Shown: one piece after another, positions 1-7,715 of the stretch
How the letters are laid out: each line of letters starts with the position of its first letter
Position numbering within the stretch: the first letter of the stretch is position 1
DNA from: BRHc4a sp049323755
GTDB lineage: Bacteria > Bacillota > Desulfotomaculia > Desulfotomaculales > Desulfocucumaceae
Length of the DNA: 64,000 nucleotides
Direction of reading: 5' to 3'
NCBI GenBank assembly: GCA_049323755.1
Contig: JBMOPE010000044.1
Location: forward strand, 1-64,000
Translations under genes and position numbers: made by a program
Notes under the pieces: generated by a model
The model's database searches: none
Seen by the model: the letters and a program-made list of their open reading frames with translations, nothing else
What the model was told of the DNA's origin: nothing

Positions 1-36
1 TGACAATTAAGGCCTTTTAAGTATAATGCGTTAAAA

Positions 37-68
37 GGGGGCAATTGCATTAATAGCCAATTGTCCCC
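37..68 (-). terminator. Rho-independent terminator after the leftward gene at 87-512
   Basis: An inverted repeat pairs GGGGgCAATTG with CAATTGtCCCC around a 10-base loop. Read leftward it is followed by TTTTAA. It lies just downstream of the minus-strand gene and is well placed to end it. Confidence 0.6.
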
Positions 69-86
69 TCAAAATACTGCCTTATT

Positions 87-512
87 TTATATCGATTTGG
101 ACTTTACACAAAGTTCGGGATAGACCCCTCTCAAACATGATAATATAGTAATTATTAATGTGGATGCAAATGCATACGTACTTACTAACCACCATTTAAA
201 TATTATTATTTCACGGTATTTTGCGAAAATAGTTATAGCACCTATTGCTATTATGAGTAAAAATATAATAAAACCAAATTCATCGGACGATTCTTGTTTG
301 TTGGCTGGTTTACTATGATAATGTTTATGGATAGTTACTGTTGGATTATTGTAACTCATGTTAATTTTATTGTTGGTGTTAATACCAAAGTTGTTAGTTT
401 GCTGGAGCGATACTCCCATAGAATTTGATTTTTTATCCAAGAAAAAGAAAAGAGAACCAGTTAATAAACCCGAAATGGTTGATATTATAAGGTTTAAAAA
501 TTGCTCCTTCAA
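87..512 (-). CDS. Small membrane protein of unknown function
   Basis: A 141-residue protein that I do not recognise. The N-terminus has one hydrophobic segment (about residues 7-25). A polar, Asn-rich middle follows, with a His-rich stretch (HKHYH), and two further hydrophobic segments lie near residues 80-97 and 107-127. It is probably an inner-membrane protein with a short exposed loop. The start is TTG at 512, chosen because AAAGGAGGG sits at ideal spacing before it. It is divergent from the lysis-like genes at 635-1946 and has its own terminator, so it is an independent unit, possibly cargo of an adjacent phage-derived element. No function is assigned. Confidence 0.6.
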   Translation of the reverse strand: MKEQFLNLIISTISGLLTGSLFFFLDKKSNSMGVSLQQTNNFGINTNNKINMSYNNPTVTIHKHYHSKPANKQESSDEFGFIIFLLIIAIGAITIFAKYREIIIFKWWLVSTYAFASTLIITILSCLRGVYPELCVKSKSI

Positions 513-634
513 TAATTACCCTCCTTTACAAATTCTTACTAACTAGATTAAATAAAATGTCACAATATGTCAATAGATACATAAACAACAAGGGGAGATA
601 ATTTTCTCCTCTTCTTTTTTAAGGAGTGATTAAA

Positions 635-985
635 ATGACTATAGAACCAGAAATAGAGAAAGTCTTAGATGAACACAACGAGCGTATACAACAGCATGAA
701 GAGCAAATAACACAATTAAGAATAGATACAGGAAAAATGGAGCAGCGGTTAAATAATATTGAATCTGCTATACAAGAAACTAAAAGTTTGACTTTACAAG
801 GTAATGCTTTGATTCTTAATACGCTTCAAAATATTATCTCGGAAATGACAAAGTTAAGCAGCAAAGTACTTGATATCCAAAGCGGGAAAGACACTAACAA
901 AACTAATATTTATTTAAAACTATTAGCAATAATTGGAACTCCTATGGCAGCAATAGGTTCCTATTTCATTGGAAAATCTCATTGA
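635..985 (+). CDS. XhlA-like phage lysis accessory protein
   Basis: 116 residues from ATG 635, with AAGGAG at 621-626. An in-frame GTG at 626 overlaps that site and is unlikely. The first 85 residues are charged and coiled-coil-like (heptads such as EEQITQL and MEQRLNNIE). The C-terminus is a single hydrophobic helix, LLAIIGTPMAAIGSYF. This layout matches the haemolysin XhlA family, membrane-anchored proteins of phage lysis cassettes that act with the holin and endolysin. It lies 6 bp before the amidase, with the holin-like gene next, so the three form one lysis operon. Family placement rests on architecture and context rather than a clear motif. Confidence 0.6.
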   Translation: MTIEPEIEKVLDEHNERIQQHEEQITQLRIDTGKMEQRLNNIESAIQETKSLTLQGNALILNTLQNIISEMTKLSSKVLDIQSGKDTNKTNIYLKLLAIIGTPMAAIGSYFIGKSH

Positions 986-991
986 GGGGTT

Positions 992-1711
992 ATGTCTATG
1001 TCACAGCAATTAGTAATTCTTAATCCAGGACACCATTTGCCTAAAGACCCTGGAGCAACAGGAAACGGAATAAAAGAAGCAGATATAACAGTAAAAATTT
1101 GTAACTTGATTAAAGAAAAATCTCAATTATACGGTTTTGATGTTGTAATAGTCCATGAACATAAACTTTCTGAAATCTGTAAAATAGCGAATCAATATAA
1201 AAATGCTTTTTTATTTTTATCTATACATATTAACAGTGCTACAAATCCAACCGCTACAGGCTTTGAATCTTTTGTTTTTCCTGGTTCGGCGAAATCAGAT
1301 AAATTGAGAAATACAATCCATGCAAAATTAGGTAGTTTTATGAATCATCATGGTTTTGTTGACCGTGGCAAAAAGTCAGCAAACTTTTATGTTCTTCGGA
1401 ATACTGTTATGCCAGCAATATTAACAGAAAATTTATTTGTCTCAAATCCTAGAGACGCTGAAATATTAAAAGACGCTAAATTTTTATCTGATTTAGCTGA
1501 TATTTATTGTCAGGGAATAGCAGAGGCATTAGGAATACTGTTAAATAAGGAGTCAGATAATATGGAAAAAGTTACTATTGTAATTAATGATAAAAAAATA
1601 GAAGGTTATCTAATAGGAGATAAGGCATATGCCCCTGTGCGTATTTTAATTAATTCATTAAATAAGACTGTGACATGGGAAGAAAATAAAAAAACTGTAA
1701 TAATTAAATGA
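992..1711 (+). CDS. N-acetylmuramoyl-L-alanine amidase with C-terminal stalk domain (endolysin)
   Basis: Zinc amidase of the Amidase_3 family, which cleaves the bond between MurNAc and the stem peptide. The zinc and catalytic motifs are visible: NPGH near residue 12, the Glu of IKEAD, SIHIN near residue 80 and the late ENLF Glu near residue 150. After about residue 180 a short linker leads to a 50-residue module (IEGYLIGDKAYAPVRIL, then VTWEENKKTV) typical of the copper-amine-oxidase-N/stalk domain found in Firmicute wall proteins. The start ATG 992 has GAGGGG upstream. It resembles the amidase at 42677, but that copy lacks the stalk domain, so the two come from different elements. Confidence 0.85.
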   Translation: MSMSQQLVILNPGHHLPKDPGATGNGIKEADITVKICNLIKEKSQLYGFDVVIVHEHKLSEICKIANQYKNAFLFLSIHINSATNPTATGFESFVFPGSAKSDKLRNTIHAKLGSFMNHHGFVDRGKKSANFYVLRNTVMPAILTENLFVSNPRDAEILKDAKFLSDLADIYCQGIAEALGILLNKESDNMEKVTIVINDKKIEGYLIGDKAYAPVRILINSLNKTVTWEENKKTVIIK

Positions 1712-1760
1712 GGTGATGTAACATGCACCGAAGTTATATACTCCAAAGGAGAGAAAAATC

Positions 1761-1946
1761 ATGGATGAAAATAAACAAATTACAGTTCCCAAGTGGGTTG
1801 AAATATGGCTTGCAGGTATCGTTACATATTTAATTGTTGGACAAAGTTTAGATTCTTTTGCTTCTGCTTTTAATGAGCAAGCAAAAGATTTAGTTCAATA
1901 TGGTTTAGGTGTTGTTACAGGTATGTATATTCAATTGAAAAGATAA
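1761..1946 (+). CDS. Holin-like small membrane protein
   Basis: 61 residues from ATG 1761 behind AAAGGAG. One clear hydrophobic helix (WLAGIVTYLIVG, residues 16-27) is followed by an amphipathic stretch and a second weakly hydrophobic segment (YGLGVVTGMYI). Size, hydropathy and position directly after an amidase fit a phage holin or holin-associated protein that permeabilises the membrane for the endolysin. No family signature is obvious, so the call rests mainly on context. Confidence 0.5.
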   Translation: MDENKQITVPKWVEIWLAGIVTYLIVGQSLDSFASAFNEQAKDLVQYGLGVVTGMYIQLKR

Positions 1947-2017
1947 CAATTAATTGACGTTTAAAACATAAAATATTAAAATATCTTCCAGATATTAAAA
2001 CTTGGGAGGGTTTTATT

Positions 2018-2323
2018 TTGGCTTTTGAAGTTTACAAACCTAGAGGGGAACGACAAGAAAAAGCTGCAATAGTATCATTATCTAAAACATCTATTGTAAT
2101 GAATAATGTGGCAAGAGAAAAATTAGGCACAAATAGGGTGGAATTAGCTTATGACACTGAAAGTAAAATGGTACGAATTAAAGCTGTTGAATCTGGGGGC
2201 ATGGAAATCAAGAAAACAAAAATGTTCGGAAAAGGATTTTTCAATGCATTTCAGATAGAAAAGCGGGGCAAGTTCCCTGCTGTATATGATGAGAGTGAAA
2301 AAGCGTTATATATAAAGTTGTAA
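2018..2323 (+). CDS. Conserved hypothetical protein
   Basis: 101 residues starting at TTG 2018 with GGGAGGG upstream. The protein is basic and soluble, with no membrane segment. It contains SLSKTSIVMNNVAREKL and a C-terminal half that looks beta-rich (KRGKFPAVYDESEKALYIKL). The general look (short strands, paired KTKMFGKGFF and KRGKFPAVYD elements) would be compatible with a small DNA-binding or AbrB-like fold, but I see no diagnostic motif. It is a single-gene unit between the lysis cassette and a larger unknown gene. Confidence 0.6.
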   Translation: MAFEVYKPRGERQEKAAIVSLSKTSIVMNNVAREKLGTNRVELAYDTESKMVRIKAVESGGMEIKKTKMFGKGFFNAFQIEKRGKFPAVYDESEKALYIKL

Positions 2324-2440
2324 TAATTTTAAAAGGAGTTACCTAAGTAATGGTAATTCCCTTTTTATTTTTTATATTCAACAGATTATTGACATGTGGT
2401 TAAAAATAATAGTAAATTATAGCCAAAGGTGGTGAATTTT

Positions 2441-3862
2441 ATGTCGAAAATTAAAAAGAATAAAAATCACCAAATAGATAAAGGCTTTATTTTAGAGTAT
2501 AACAAGTTAAAAAGGAGAAATTTTAAAGGCAAGGCATTAGATATTATTCAGGAAGCTAAAAGTTATAAGTCTGATAGTTTTCGAATAATAGCAACATTAT
2601 ATGATGACAGTTTATCCCAAGTTATAGGTTCTCTATTATCTACTTTAATTTATAAAGCAGCGAAAGAGCCAGACAATTATTTAAATAATCGTTATTATTA
2701 TTTAAAAGAAGTTGCGGATATAATCAAGAAGGAGAATGCATATAAGGAGTTATTTAGTTTTATTAAGACTCATCATAGTATGCGTTTTGATAGTTTAGAA
2801 ATAGAAAATCAATTAATATTTGAGCTAGATGAATTAGTTAATATGATTACACCTATGAATATGTATCTCGTTGGATTGGATAATGAGAAGCCTATTTTTA
2901 TTCCATCTAAATTTCCTTATACGAAAAATTTTTTAGGAAAAATTAATCAACTGCCTTCTGAAGTAATAGATAAGAAAACAAAACCATATGTATATCAAAA
3001 TTGGGCTAGGTCTTTTCTAGAGAATTATTATTCTAGAACTTTTGGATTTTACAGAAGAGTAGATTTGGATTTGGTTCCTTATAATTCTATAAATCTGGAA
3101 TATTTTGAAAAACATATGAAATTGCCAAGAAAATTACTAGAAACCGATGATATCCTAGAAGTAATCAGAAATAAGAGAAAATATGTTATAAATAAAAATG
3201 GAGTAGTTATTGATTGCTATAATGCAGGGGATATAGAAACTATTTTAATAGTGGAAAATGATGGGTATTTACTATATAAGGTAATATTTAAAGAGAAAGG
3301 TTGGGTAGTGGATAATAAAGGAAACCTAGTAGATGATATTAATGGTGCTGAGTATACTGGTATTATAGATTGTGATAGTTTCGTTAAGGACTATTTATAT
3401 TGCTTTTCCTATTTGGATTTTATAGCAGTTTATGTTGACAAATGTTTTGATATTTTAGATTTTGTAATGGAATGCTATGCTGATTTAGTATGTGGGACAG
3501 AATACCACTATACTGATAAGAAGATTGATAGCTTTAATCAAATTTTATATGATTCAGCAATAGAAGATGATGAAATAGAAAAATATTTTAAATCAAATAA
3601 CTCTATAGGTATTAGGTATACCCCTAAAAATATATATAATGAGGGAAAAAGAACAACGTCAAGAACATCCAAAACAACAAGAGAAAAATATTTTGTATCT
3701 GGACACATAAGAAAATTAGCTGATGGATATAGTGCAAGCCCTGAAGCTATAAGAAATGCCGAGGAATATGGTATACATGTTCCTAAAGGATTCACGTTTG
3801 TAAGTCCTTATTATACAGGTATTGAGAAGGTTAGAACTTATTATAGGAAAGTTGTGGAGTAA
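2441..3862 (+). CDS. Unknown 473-residue protein
   Basis: A long, AT-rich gene. ATG 2441 is preferred over an in-frame GTG at 2429 because AAAGGTGGTG ends at 2434. The product is soluble, rich in Lys, Tyr and Asp, with no signal peptide or membrane span. The first 250 residues look helical. The last ~60 residues form a separate basic segment (YFVSGHIRKL, then ASPEAIRNAEEYGIHVP and GFTFVSPYYTG), which reads like a short C-terminal recognition module. I do not recognise the family. It lies between phage-type genes and the tRNA-Arg integration site and ends at a strong terminator, which suggests accessory cargo. Confidence 0.65.
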   Translation: MSKIKKNKNHQIDKGFILEYNKLKRRNFKGKALDIIQEAKSYKSDSFRIIATLYDDSLSQVIGSLLSTLIYKAAKEPDNYLNNRYYYLKEVADIIKKENAYKELFSFIKTHHSMRFDSLEIENQLIFELDELVNMITPMNMYLVGLDNEKPIFIPSKFPYTKNFLGKINQLPSEVIDKKTKPYVYQNWARSFLENYYSRTFGFYRRVDLDLVPYNSINLEYFEKHMKLPRKLLETDDILEVIRNKRKYVINKNGVVIDCYNAGDIETILIVENDGYLLYKVIFKEKGWVVDNKGNLVDDINGAEYTGIIDCDSFVKDYLYCFSYLDFIAVYVDKCFDILDFVMECYADLVCGTEYHYTDKKIDSFNQILYDSAIEDDEIEKYFKSNNSIGIRYTPKNIYNEGKRTTSRTSKTTREKYFVSGHIRKLADGYSASPEAIRNAEEYGIHVPKGFTFVSPYYTGIEKVRTYYRKVVE

Positions 3863-3876
3863 TTAATTAGGAAGAT

Positions 3877-3909
3877 TCCCCTGCCACTTAAACAGTTAGC
3901 AGGGGATTT
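3877..3909 (+). terminator. Rho-independent terminator
   Basis: Stem CCCCTGC/GCAGGGG with a 14-base loop, followed by ATTTTATT. It ends the gene at 2441-3862. Confidence 0.75.
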
Positions 3910-4009
3910 TATTAAGAATGGTAAGGAATACTTATAAGGTATATGTAAGTGTCCTTACTTTTTATGGAGAAAATGGTATAATAAAAAATTATTTGCATGG
4001 AGTTTTTGA

Positions 4010-4570
4010 ATGGATATATTTCTTGGAAAAGAAGAAAGAGAATTAGTTAAAGCCCTTAATCAGGCATTGGGTATGCGGCATCGAACGAAATCTTATAATT
4101 TTAAGAACCCGGAGGATATAATTGAGGCAGTTACTTATATTACTGCTGAATTCATTGATTTTTATTATTATTGGGCTACCTTGGATGATATTGAAGGCAA
4201 ATTTGATGAAAGTATTGAAACATATTATCCGGCAGAGTGGCAAAAACTTCATTTACCTGAAACCAAGGTCAAAAAAAATTTAGGTGATGCTTTCCAAAAG
4301 CTAAGGAAAACAAGTGATTCATTTTGGAAGCTCATGAAAGATGCTGAAAAACAGTGTAAAAGCATGTGGACTATTATCTTCAAAAATGCACCAGATGAAG
4401 TTTTGAATAATCTATTTGGTAAGGTCTTTCGCCCGAAACCGGAGTATATTGAAAAATTGCTGGAGATGGAGTTTGTGAATATGGATTTGTGGCAATATAC
4501 AGTTGAAGAATCAGCAGCAACATTTATGTCAGCTATGGTTGAGTATTATGAAAAAAATATCTGTGAATGA
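4010..4570 (+). CDS. Unknown 186-residue protein
   Basis: Starts at ATG 4010 with a weak GGAG 5' region (ATGGAGTTTTTGAATGG). The product is acidic to neutral and helical, and is rich in aromatic residues (DFYYYWATLDD, SMWTIIFKN). It has no membrane segment or signal peptide and no motif I can name. It stands alone between a terminator and tRNA-Arg, just outside the prophage boundary. It may belong to the same foreign segment as the upstream AT-rich genes. Confidence 0.6.
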   Translation: MDIFLGKEERELVKALNQALGMRHRTKSYNFKNPEDIIEAVTYITAEFIDFYYYWATLDDIEGKFDESIETYYPAEWQKLHLPETKVKKNLGDAFQKLRKTSDSFWKLMKDAEKQCKSMWTIIFKNAPDEVLNNLFGKVFRPKPEYIEKLLEMEFVNMDLWQYTVEESAATFMSAMVEYYEKNICE

Positions 4571-4747
4571 AGCAGAAACATAGATATGAATTGAAGGGAA
4601 TAATCAAATTATTATTGAATTAAATATAAAATCCGTAGGAATTAAGGAGGTGTAGTCCGTTGGTACTGGACGATGAATTTTCTTAGAGGATAATAATGGC
4701 AATTCATTGTAATCCTTGATAATAAAGGTTTTTATCTTTGCGTTTAA

Positions 4748-4825
<78 letters not shown>

Positions 4826-4830
4826 TAAAT

Positions 4831-4866
4831 AAAGGACTTCAGGGTTTTTCCTGAAGTCCTTTATCA
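4831..4866. terminator. Bidirectional terminator between tRNA-Arg and the integrase
   Basis: A perfect 13-bp stem AAAGGACTTCAGG/CCTGAAGTCCTTT with a GTTTTT loop. It can end tRNA-Arg read-through from the left and integrase transcription from the right. This sequence is phage-derived; the host's own terminator is found after attR at 45384. Confidence 0.8.
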
Positions 4867-4894
4867 TTAGAAAGGGAACAAAAGGGGAACAAAA

Positions 4895-6121
4895 TTATTT
4901 ACTGGCTCTATCTAATTGTTCCCCGGAATTACCACTACCCAGTCCTGTTCTTATCACTTCATCCATTTCGGTTTTTGTCTCAAGTTCCAAATGTTGGTAA
5001 ATACCTTTTAGTGTTTTGATATCATGCCCTAGGCGTTGGGCTGCATATTGGTCCGGAATGCCCTGTTTGTACATCCAACTAGCATGGTAATGGCGTAAAT
5101 CATGGAAGCGGATGGGCGGTAAATTCTTTTCATCTATCATTTCACCGAAATATGTGCTGTAACTATCTGGCCGCATCAAAAAAATTCTACTTTGTATTTC
5201 TCTTAGTTCTTTAAAGAAATTCTCTTTTTGTTCCTCTGAAATATCTTCAATAGTTTTGCTCCTGTACTTTTTAAGCAGTACATTGGTCCATCTTCTAATT
5301 GCCTTTTTGCTTTCAGGCACTTTACCTTTTTTGCCTGTGTCTGGCTTGGCCTGTTCTATTCTGTAGGCTTTTAATATAACCATTAAATCGTGGGGAGCAG
5401 CTACATCCCTTAACCCATTATCGCTTTTGGGTCCTTTATCCTCATATCCCTCCTCTGATATTGCTCTGTTTTCATCTACCCTAATACTTCCTTTTTCCCA
5501 GTTCACATCATCCCATTTTAGCGCAAAAATCTCACCCAATCTTAATCCGCACCAGGCGCTTAAAAGAACAATAGGCTCATCGCGCGTTCCTTTAACTGTA
5601 TCGTGAATTTGCTGAAACTCTTTTTCAGAAAGAACATATGGTTTGTATTTTTCAGATTTCGGTACATCAATATCACTGCAAGGACTTTTTGATTTCAAAG
5701 CATCATAAAGTATTTTGCGCAAAATAAATATATGTTTTTTGACAGTGGTTGAAGAAAGATTTTTAAGTTTATCGTTAATATATTTCTTTATATGAATCTC
5801 TGTTATTTGTTCTAGCTTAAATGCACCAAAAGCTGGCTTGAAATGTTTATTTACGTATAACTTATAACTCATATAAGTGGAAGGCGATAATCTATTTTTA
5901 TTTAATTCCAGCCAATCATCAAACCACGCAGTTGCCCTGGTTTTATCCATGTTTGTATATTTGCGTTCTTCAATTTCCTGCTCTAAATCTCTGGCCCATT
6001 TTTTTGCTTCTTTTTCTGAGTCAAATGTCTTCTTTCTCTTATCCTGTTTTCGATTAGCATCCCTACCAACAAATACGGTAGCTTGAAATCGGCCATTAGG
6101 CAATTTTTTGATACTGGCCAT
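4895..6121 (-). CDS. int: Tyrosine site-specific recombinase (prophage integrase)
   Basis: Catalyses integration and excision of the prophage at tRNA-Arg. The 408-residue protein has an N-terminal AP2-like arm-binding domain (residues 1-60), a SAM-like core-binding domain (about 65-145) and the catalytic domain. The active site is complete: Arg194 (CGLRLGE), Lys232, His340 and Arg343 (HDLRHYHAS), His366 (LGH) and Tyr375 (IYQHLE). ATG 6121 is chosen because GAGGTG precedes it; an in-frame GTG at 6130 overlaps the repressor stop but lacks a suitable site. It is co-directional with the repressor, 5 bp apart, so the two are likely co-transcribed in the lysogen. Confidence 0.95.
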   Translation of the reverse strand: MASIKKLPNGRFQATVFVGRDANRKQDKRKKTFDSEKEAKKWARDLEQEIEERKYTNMDKTRATAWFDDWLELNKNRLSPSTYMSYKLYVNKHFKPAFGAFKLEQITEIHIKKYINDKLKNLSSTTVKKHIFILRKILYDALKSKSPCSDIDVPKSEKYKPYVLSEKEFQQIHDTVKGTRDEPIVLLSAWCGLRLGEIFALKWDDVNWEKGSIRVDENRAISEEGYEDKGPKSDNGLRDVAAPHDLMVILKAYRIEQAKPDTGKKGKVPESKKAIRRWTNVLLKKYRSKTIEDISEEQKENFFKELREIQSRIFLMRPDSYSTYFGEMIDEKNLPPIRFHDLRHYHASWMYKQGIPDQYAAQRLGHDIKTLKGIYQHLELETKTEMDEVIRTGLGSGNSGEQLDRASK

Positions 6122-6126
6122 TATCC

Positions 6127-6747
6127 TCACCTCACTTCAAACTTAACATAAACTACTTTTCCTAAAATAGCGATCTCTTTTCTTTCTTTTTTGGAGAGAA
6201 TTATATCCGGTATAGTGGGATTTTCCGAATGTAAAGTCATTGAGTTATCCGATAAGTATATTCTTTTTAAAGTCATTTTGTCATCAATAAATACAGCTGC
6301 TATTTCACCGTGCTCCACCATAGATTGTTTGCGTATATAAGCAAGATCACCTTCAAATATTCTAGCATTCATCATGCTGTTGTCGTTTACCATAACACAA
6401 ATATCAACATCCTCATCAACAGAAACGGGTACATAGCTGTCAACTTTAACTTCTGATTTCAGGTAAGCTCTTTTGAAAAATGGAATATTTTTTACTTTAG
6501 GGGCCTGTCCATCAAGCCATTTATCAACCTCATACCCCATTAACCAAACAGGGTTAACCCTAAAATACTTTGCAAGTAATTCAATAGCTTTTCGAGAGGG
6601 CTCCATTTTTCCATTTGCATATTTTGATATGGTTCCGGGACTCATAAAAACAGCTTCAGCTAAGGTGTATGTATTTTCGTTTGAATCTGCCATTAATTCT
6701 TTTAATCTTTCAGCAAACTTTAAAAGATTAAATGAAGTTTCATTCAC
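6127..6747 (-). CDS. CI/LexA-like prophage repressor (XRE HTH plus S24 peptidase domain)
   Basis: Maintains lysogeny by binding operators in the early control region. The N-terminus carries an XRE-type helix-turn-helix (about residues 27-47, TLAEAVFMSPGTISKYANG). The C-terminal half is a peptidase S24 domain with the Ser124 (DNSMMN)/Lys161 (MTLKRIY) dyad, so RecA-stimulated self-cleavage is expected, although I cannot point to the cleavage site. GTG 6747 is preferred over upstream starts because GAGGTG lies 6 bp before it. The gene is divergent from the Cro-like gene at 6926. Candidate operators lie in and beyond this intergenic region. Confidence 0.9.
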   Translation of the reverse strand: MNETSFNLLKFAERLKELMADSNENTYTLAEAVFMSPGTISKYANGKMEPSRKAIELLAKYFRVNPVWLMGYEVDKWLDGQAPKVKNIPFFKRAYLKSEVKVDSYVPVSVDEDVDICVMVNDNSMMNARIFEGDLAYIRKQSMVEHGEIAAVFIDDKMTLKRIYLSDNSMTLHSENPTIPDIILSKKERKEIAILGKVVYVKFEVR

Positions 6748-6808
6748 AGTAAACACCTCATACCATTTTTTTCTTGTATTTGTTATTATAAATCTAAATG
6801 TTTCCCTA

Positions 6809-6827
6809 TGCAATAATTATTATGCAA
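6809..6827. promoter_or_regulatory. Direct repeat ATGCAAT x2 in the repressor promoter region
   Basis: Two ATGCAAT copies start 12 bp apart around ATAATTATT, upstream of the repressor gene. The spacing is about one helical turn, so this could be a regulator-binding or promoter element for leftward transcription. It is seen directly; its function is inferred. Confidence 0.3.
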
Positions 6828-6854
6828 TTTATCTAAAAAATATTTCCTCAAGCA

Positions 6855-6883
6855 TTGACAAAGTTTAGGTTTTTATGTAACAT
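6855..6883 (+). promoter_or_regulatory. Putative rightward early promoter
   Basis: Perfect -35 TTGACA (6855-6860), 17-bp spacer and TAACAT as -10 (6878-6883). It drives the Cro-like gene and the early operon. A candidate operator (6896-6910) lies just downstream of the expected start point. Confidence 0.55.
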
Positions 6884-6895
6884 CAGCTTATAAAT

Positions 6896-6910
6896 GTTTC
6901 GTGGGGAAAT
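6896..6910. promoter_or_regulatory. Candidate repressor operator 1
   Basis: GTTTCGTGGGGAAAT, an imperfect 5-5-5 palindrome (GTTTC/GAAAT) between the early promoter and the Cro-like start. A near-identical perfect palindrome occurs at 7162-7176. Confidence 0.45.
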
Positions 6911-6925
6911 AAAGGAGGTGGTAAT

Positions 6926-7189
6926 GTGAGGAAACCAAGAAAAACAAATAAGCGCTATCATGAACTGAAGGCCCTTAAAGGAAAAATGAGGAGTGAAGGG
7001 CAAACCACCAAAACAATGGCTGATTTTCTAGGTATAGCCCCGAATACCTTTAATCTCAAGATTAACGGTATTTCAGAATTTACATGCTCTGAAATAGGCG
7101 AAGTATGTAAAATATTATCAATTAAACCGAGGGACATAGTTGAATATTTTTTTCCCTCAATGTTTCGTGAGGAAACAAAAGCATCATGA
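6926..7189 (+). CDS. Cro-like HTH protein
   Basis: 87-residue DNA-binding protein starting at GTG 6926 behind AAAGGAGGTGG. An overlapping ATG at 6924 is closed at once by TGA. The N-terminus is very basic (MRKPRKTNKR). The HTH covers about residues 28-50 (TMADFLGIAPNTFNLKING). It is the first gene of the rightward early operon opposite the CI-like repressor, so it probably acts as the lytic-switch partner that competes for the same operators. Its 3' end contains the second operator-like palindrome. Confidence 0.8.
   Translation: MRKPRKTNKRYHELKALKGKMRSEGQTTKTMADFLGIAPNTFNLKINGISEFTCSEIGEVCKILSIKPRDIVEYFFPSMFREETKAS
7162..7176. promoter_or_regulatory. Candidate repressor operator 2 (perfect palindrome)
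   Basis: GTTTCGTGAGGAAAC has perfect GTTTC/GAAAC arms around a 5-bp centre. It differs at two positions from the site at 6896. It lies inside the 3' end of the Cro-like gene, where a distal operator could support looping. Confidence 0.45.
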
Positions 7190-7232
7190 TTAACCCTTAA
7201 ATTAATTGACTATTTAGAAAGGTGGTGAATCT

Positions 7233-7340
7233 TTGAGGAAGCTAATCTGCTCCTTCCGCTCCTGGTGGGTCTGGCAAATGCTGACACCGCGGAAACGGAG
7301 GCGGGCTAAATACTTTATGGCGGGAGGTGCTATCCGGTAG
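7233..7340 (+). CDS. Small basic Trp-rich peptide (35 residues)
   Basis: TTG 7233 follows AAAGGTGGTG at good spacing. The peptide is rich in Trp and Arg (SWWVWQM, then PRKRRRAKY) and has no recognised domain. Its TAG stop overlaps the GTG start of the next gene by one base, which implies coupled translation. Size is the main reason for doubt. Confidence 0.45.
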   Translation: MRKLICSFRSWWVWQMLTPRKRRRAKYFMAGGAIR

Positions 7341-7504
7341 TGGGCCTTTTCAGGGTGTACCTGGAGTTAGAAAAACAGAGACTCAAGCTAACAGAAATGG
7401 TCAAGGCTCTCGGCAGCGGCCACCCCGATGTGCTGAAGCAAAGCAAGCGGGTGGACAAGCTGGTCAACGAGATACAGAGGAGGCGGGCTATTGGTACAGC
7501 GTAA
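7340..7504 (+). CDS. Spo0E-like aspartyl-phosphate phosphatase
   Basis: A 54-residue protein starting at GTG 7340, with GGAGGT at 7323-7328. It has the two-helix layout of the Spo0E family: an N-terminal Leu/Glu-rich helix (LELEKQRLKLTEMV), a short turn (GSGHPDV) and a second helix with the family signature region SKRVDKLVNEIQ, corresponding to the classical SQELD motif. Spo0E proteins remove the phosphate from Spo0A~P and so block entry into sporulation. A phage-borne copy in the early operon suggests control of host sporulation. The signature is degenerate (K-R-V for Q-E-L), so the family assignment is good but activity is inferred. Confidence 0.7.
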   Translation: MGLFRVYLELEKQRLKLTEMVKALGSGHPDVLKQSKRVDKLVNEIQRRRAIGTA

Positions 7505-7649
7505 GTGCCCTGTATGCGGCCTCCCGTGGTGCTCAGCCGATGCTGAAAGTGTTTGGATGTGTCCACGATGTAATGCAGACATTCCAGTGGAGGAGGTGAC
7601 AAAGAGCGATCAGGATAAAAAGAAAAAACCGCTTCAAAGCGGCATGTAA
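7491..7649 (+). CDS. Small zinc-ribbon protein
   Basis: 52 residues from TTG 7491, overlapping the Spo0E-like gene by 14 bp, with GAGGCGGG upstream. It has two knuckles, CPVCG (residues 6-10) and CPRCN (24-28), 14 residues apart: a compact zinc ribbon. The rest is a charged Lys-rich tail. Such proteins are common in phage early operons and often bind nucleic acid or host polymerase. The specific role is unknown. Confidence 0.6.
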   Translation: MVQRKCPVCGLPWCSADAESVWMCPRCNADIPVEEVTKSDQDKKKKPLQSGM

Positions 7650-7715
7650 AAAATTCCTGTATACATACTACCATGACCTGAAATACTGGTCAACTGACGA
7701 TTGAAGGTGTACGAA

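Noticed and set aside
7327..7599. 90-residue frame over the Spo0E-like and zinc-ribbon genes
   Set aside because: Its composition (Gln/Arg/Gly) is domain-free and it has no ribosome-binding site, while the other two frames give recognisable small proteins with good signals.
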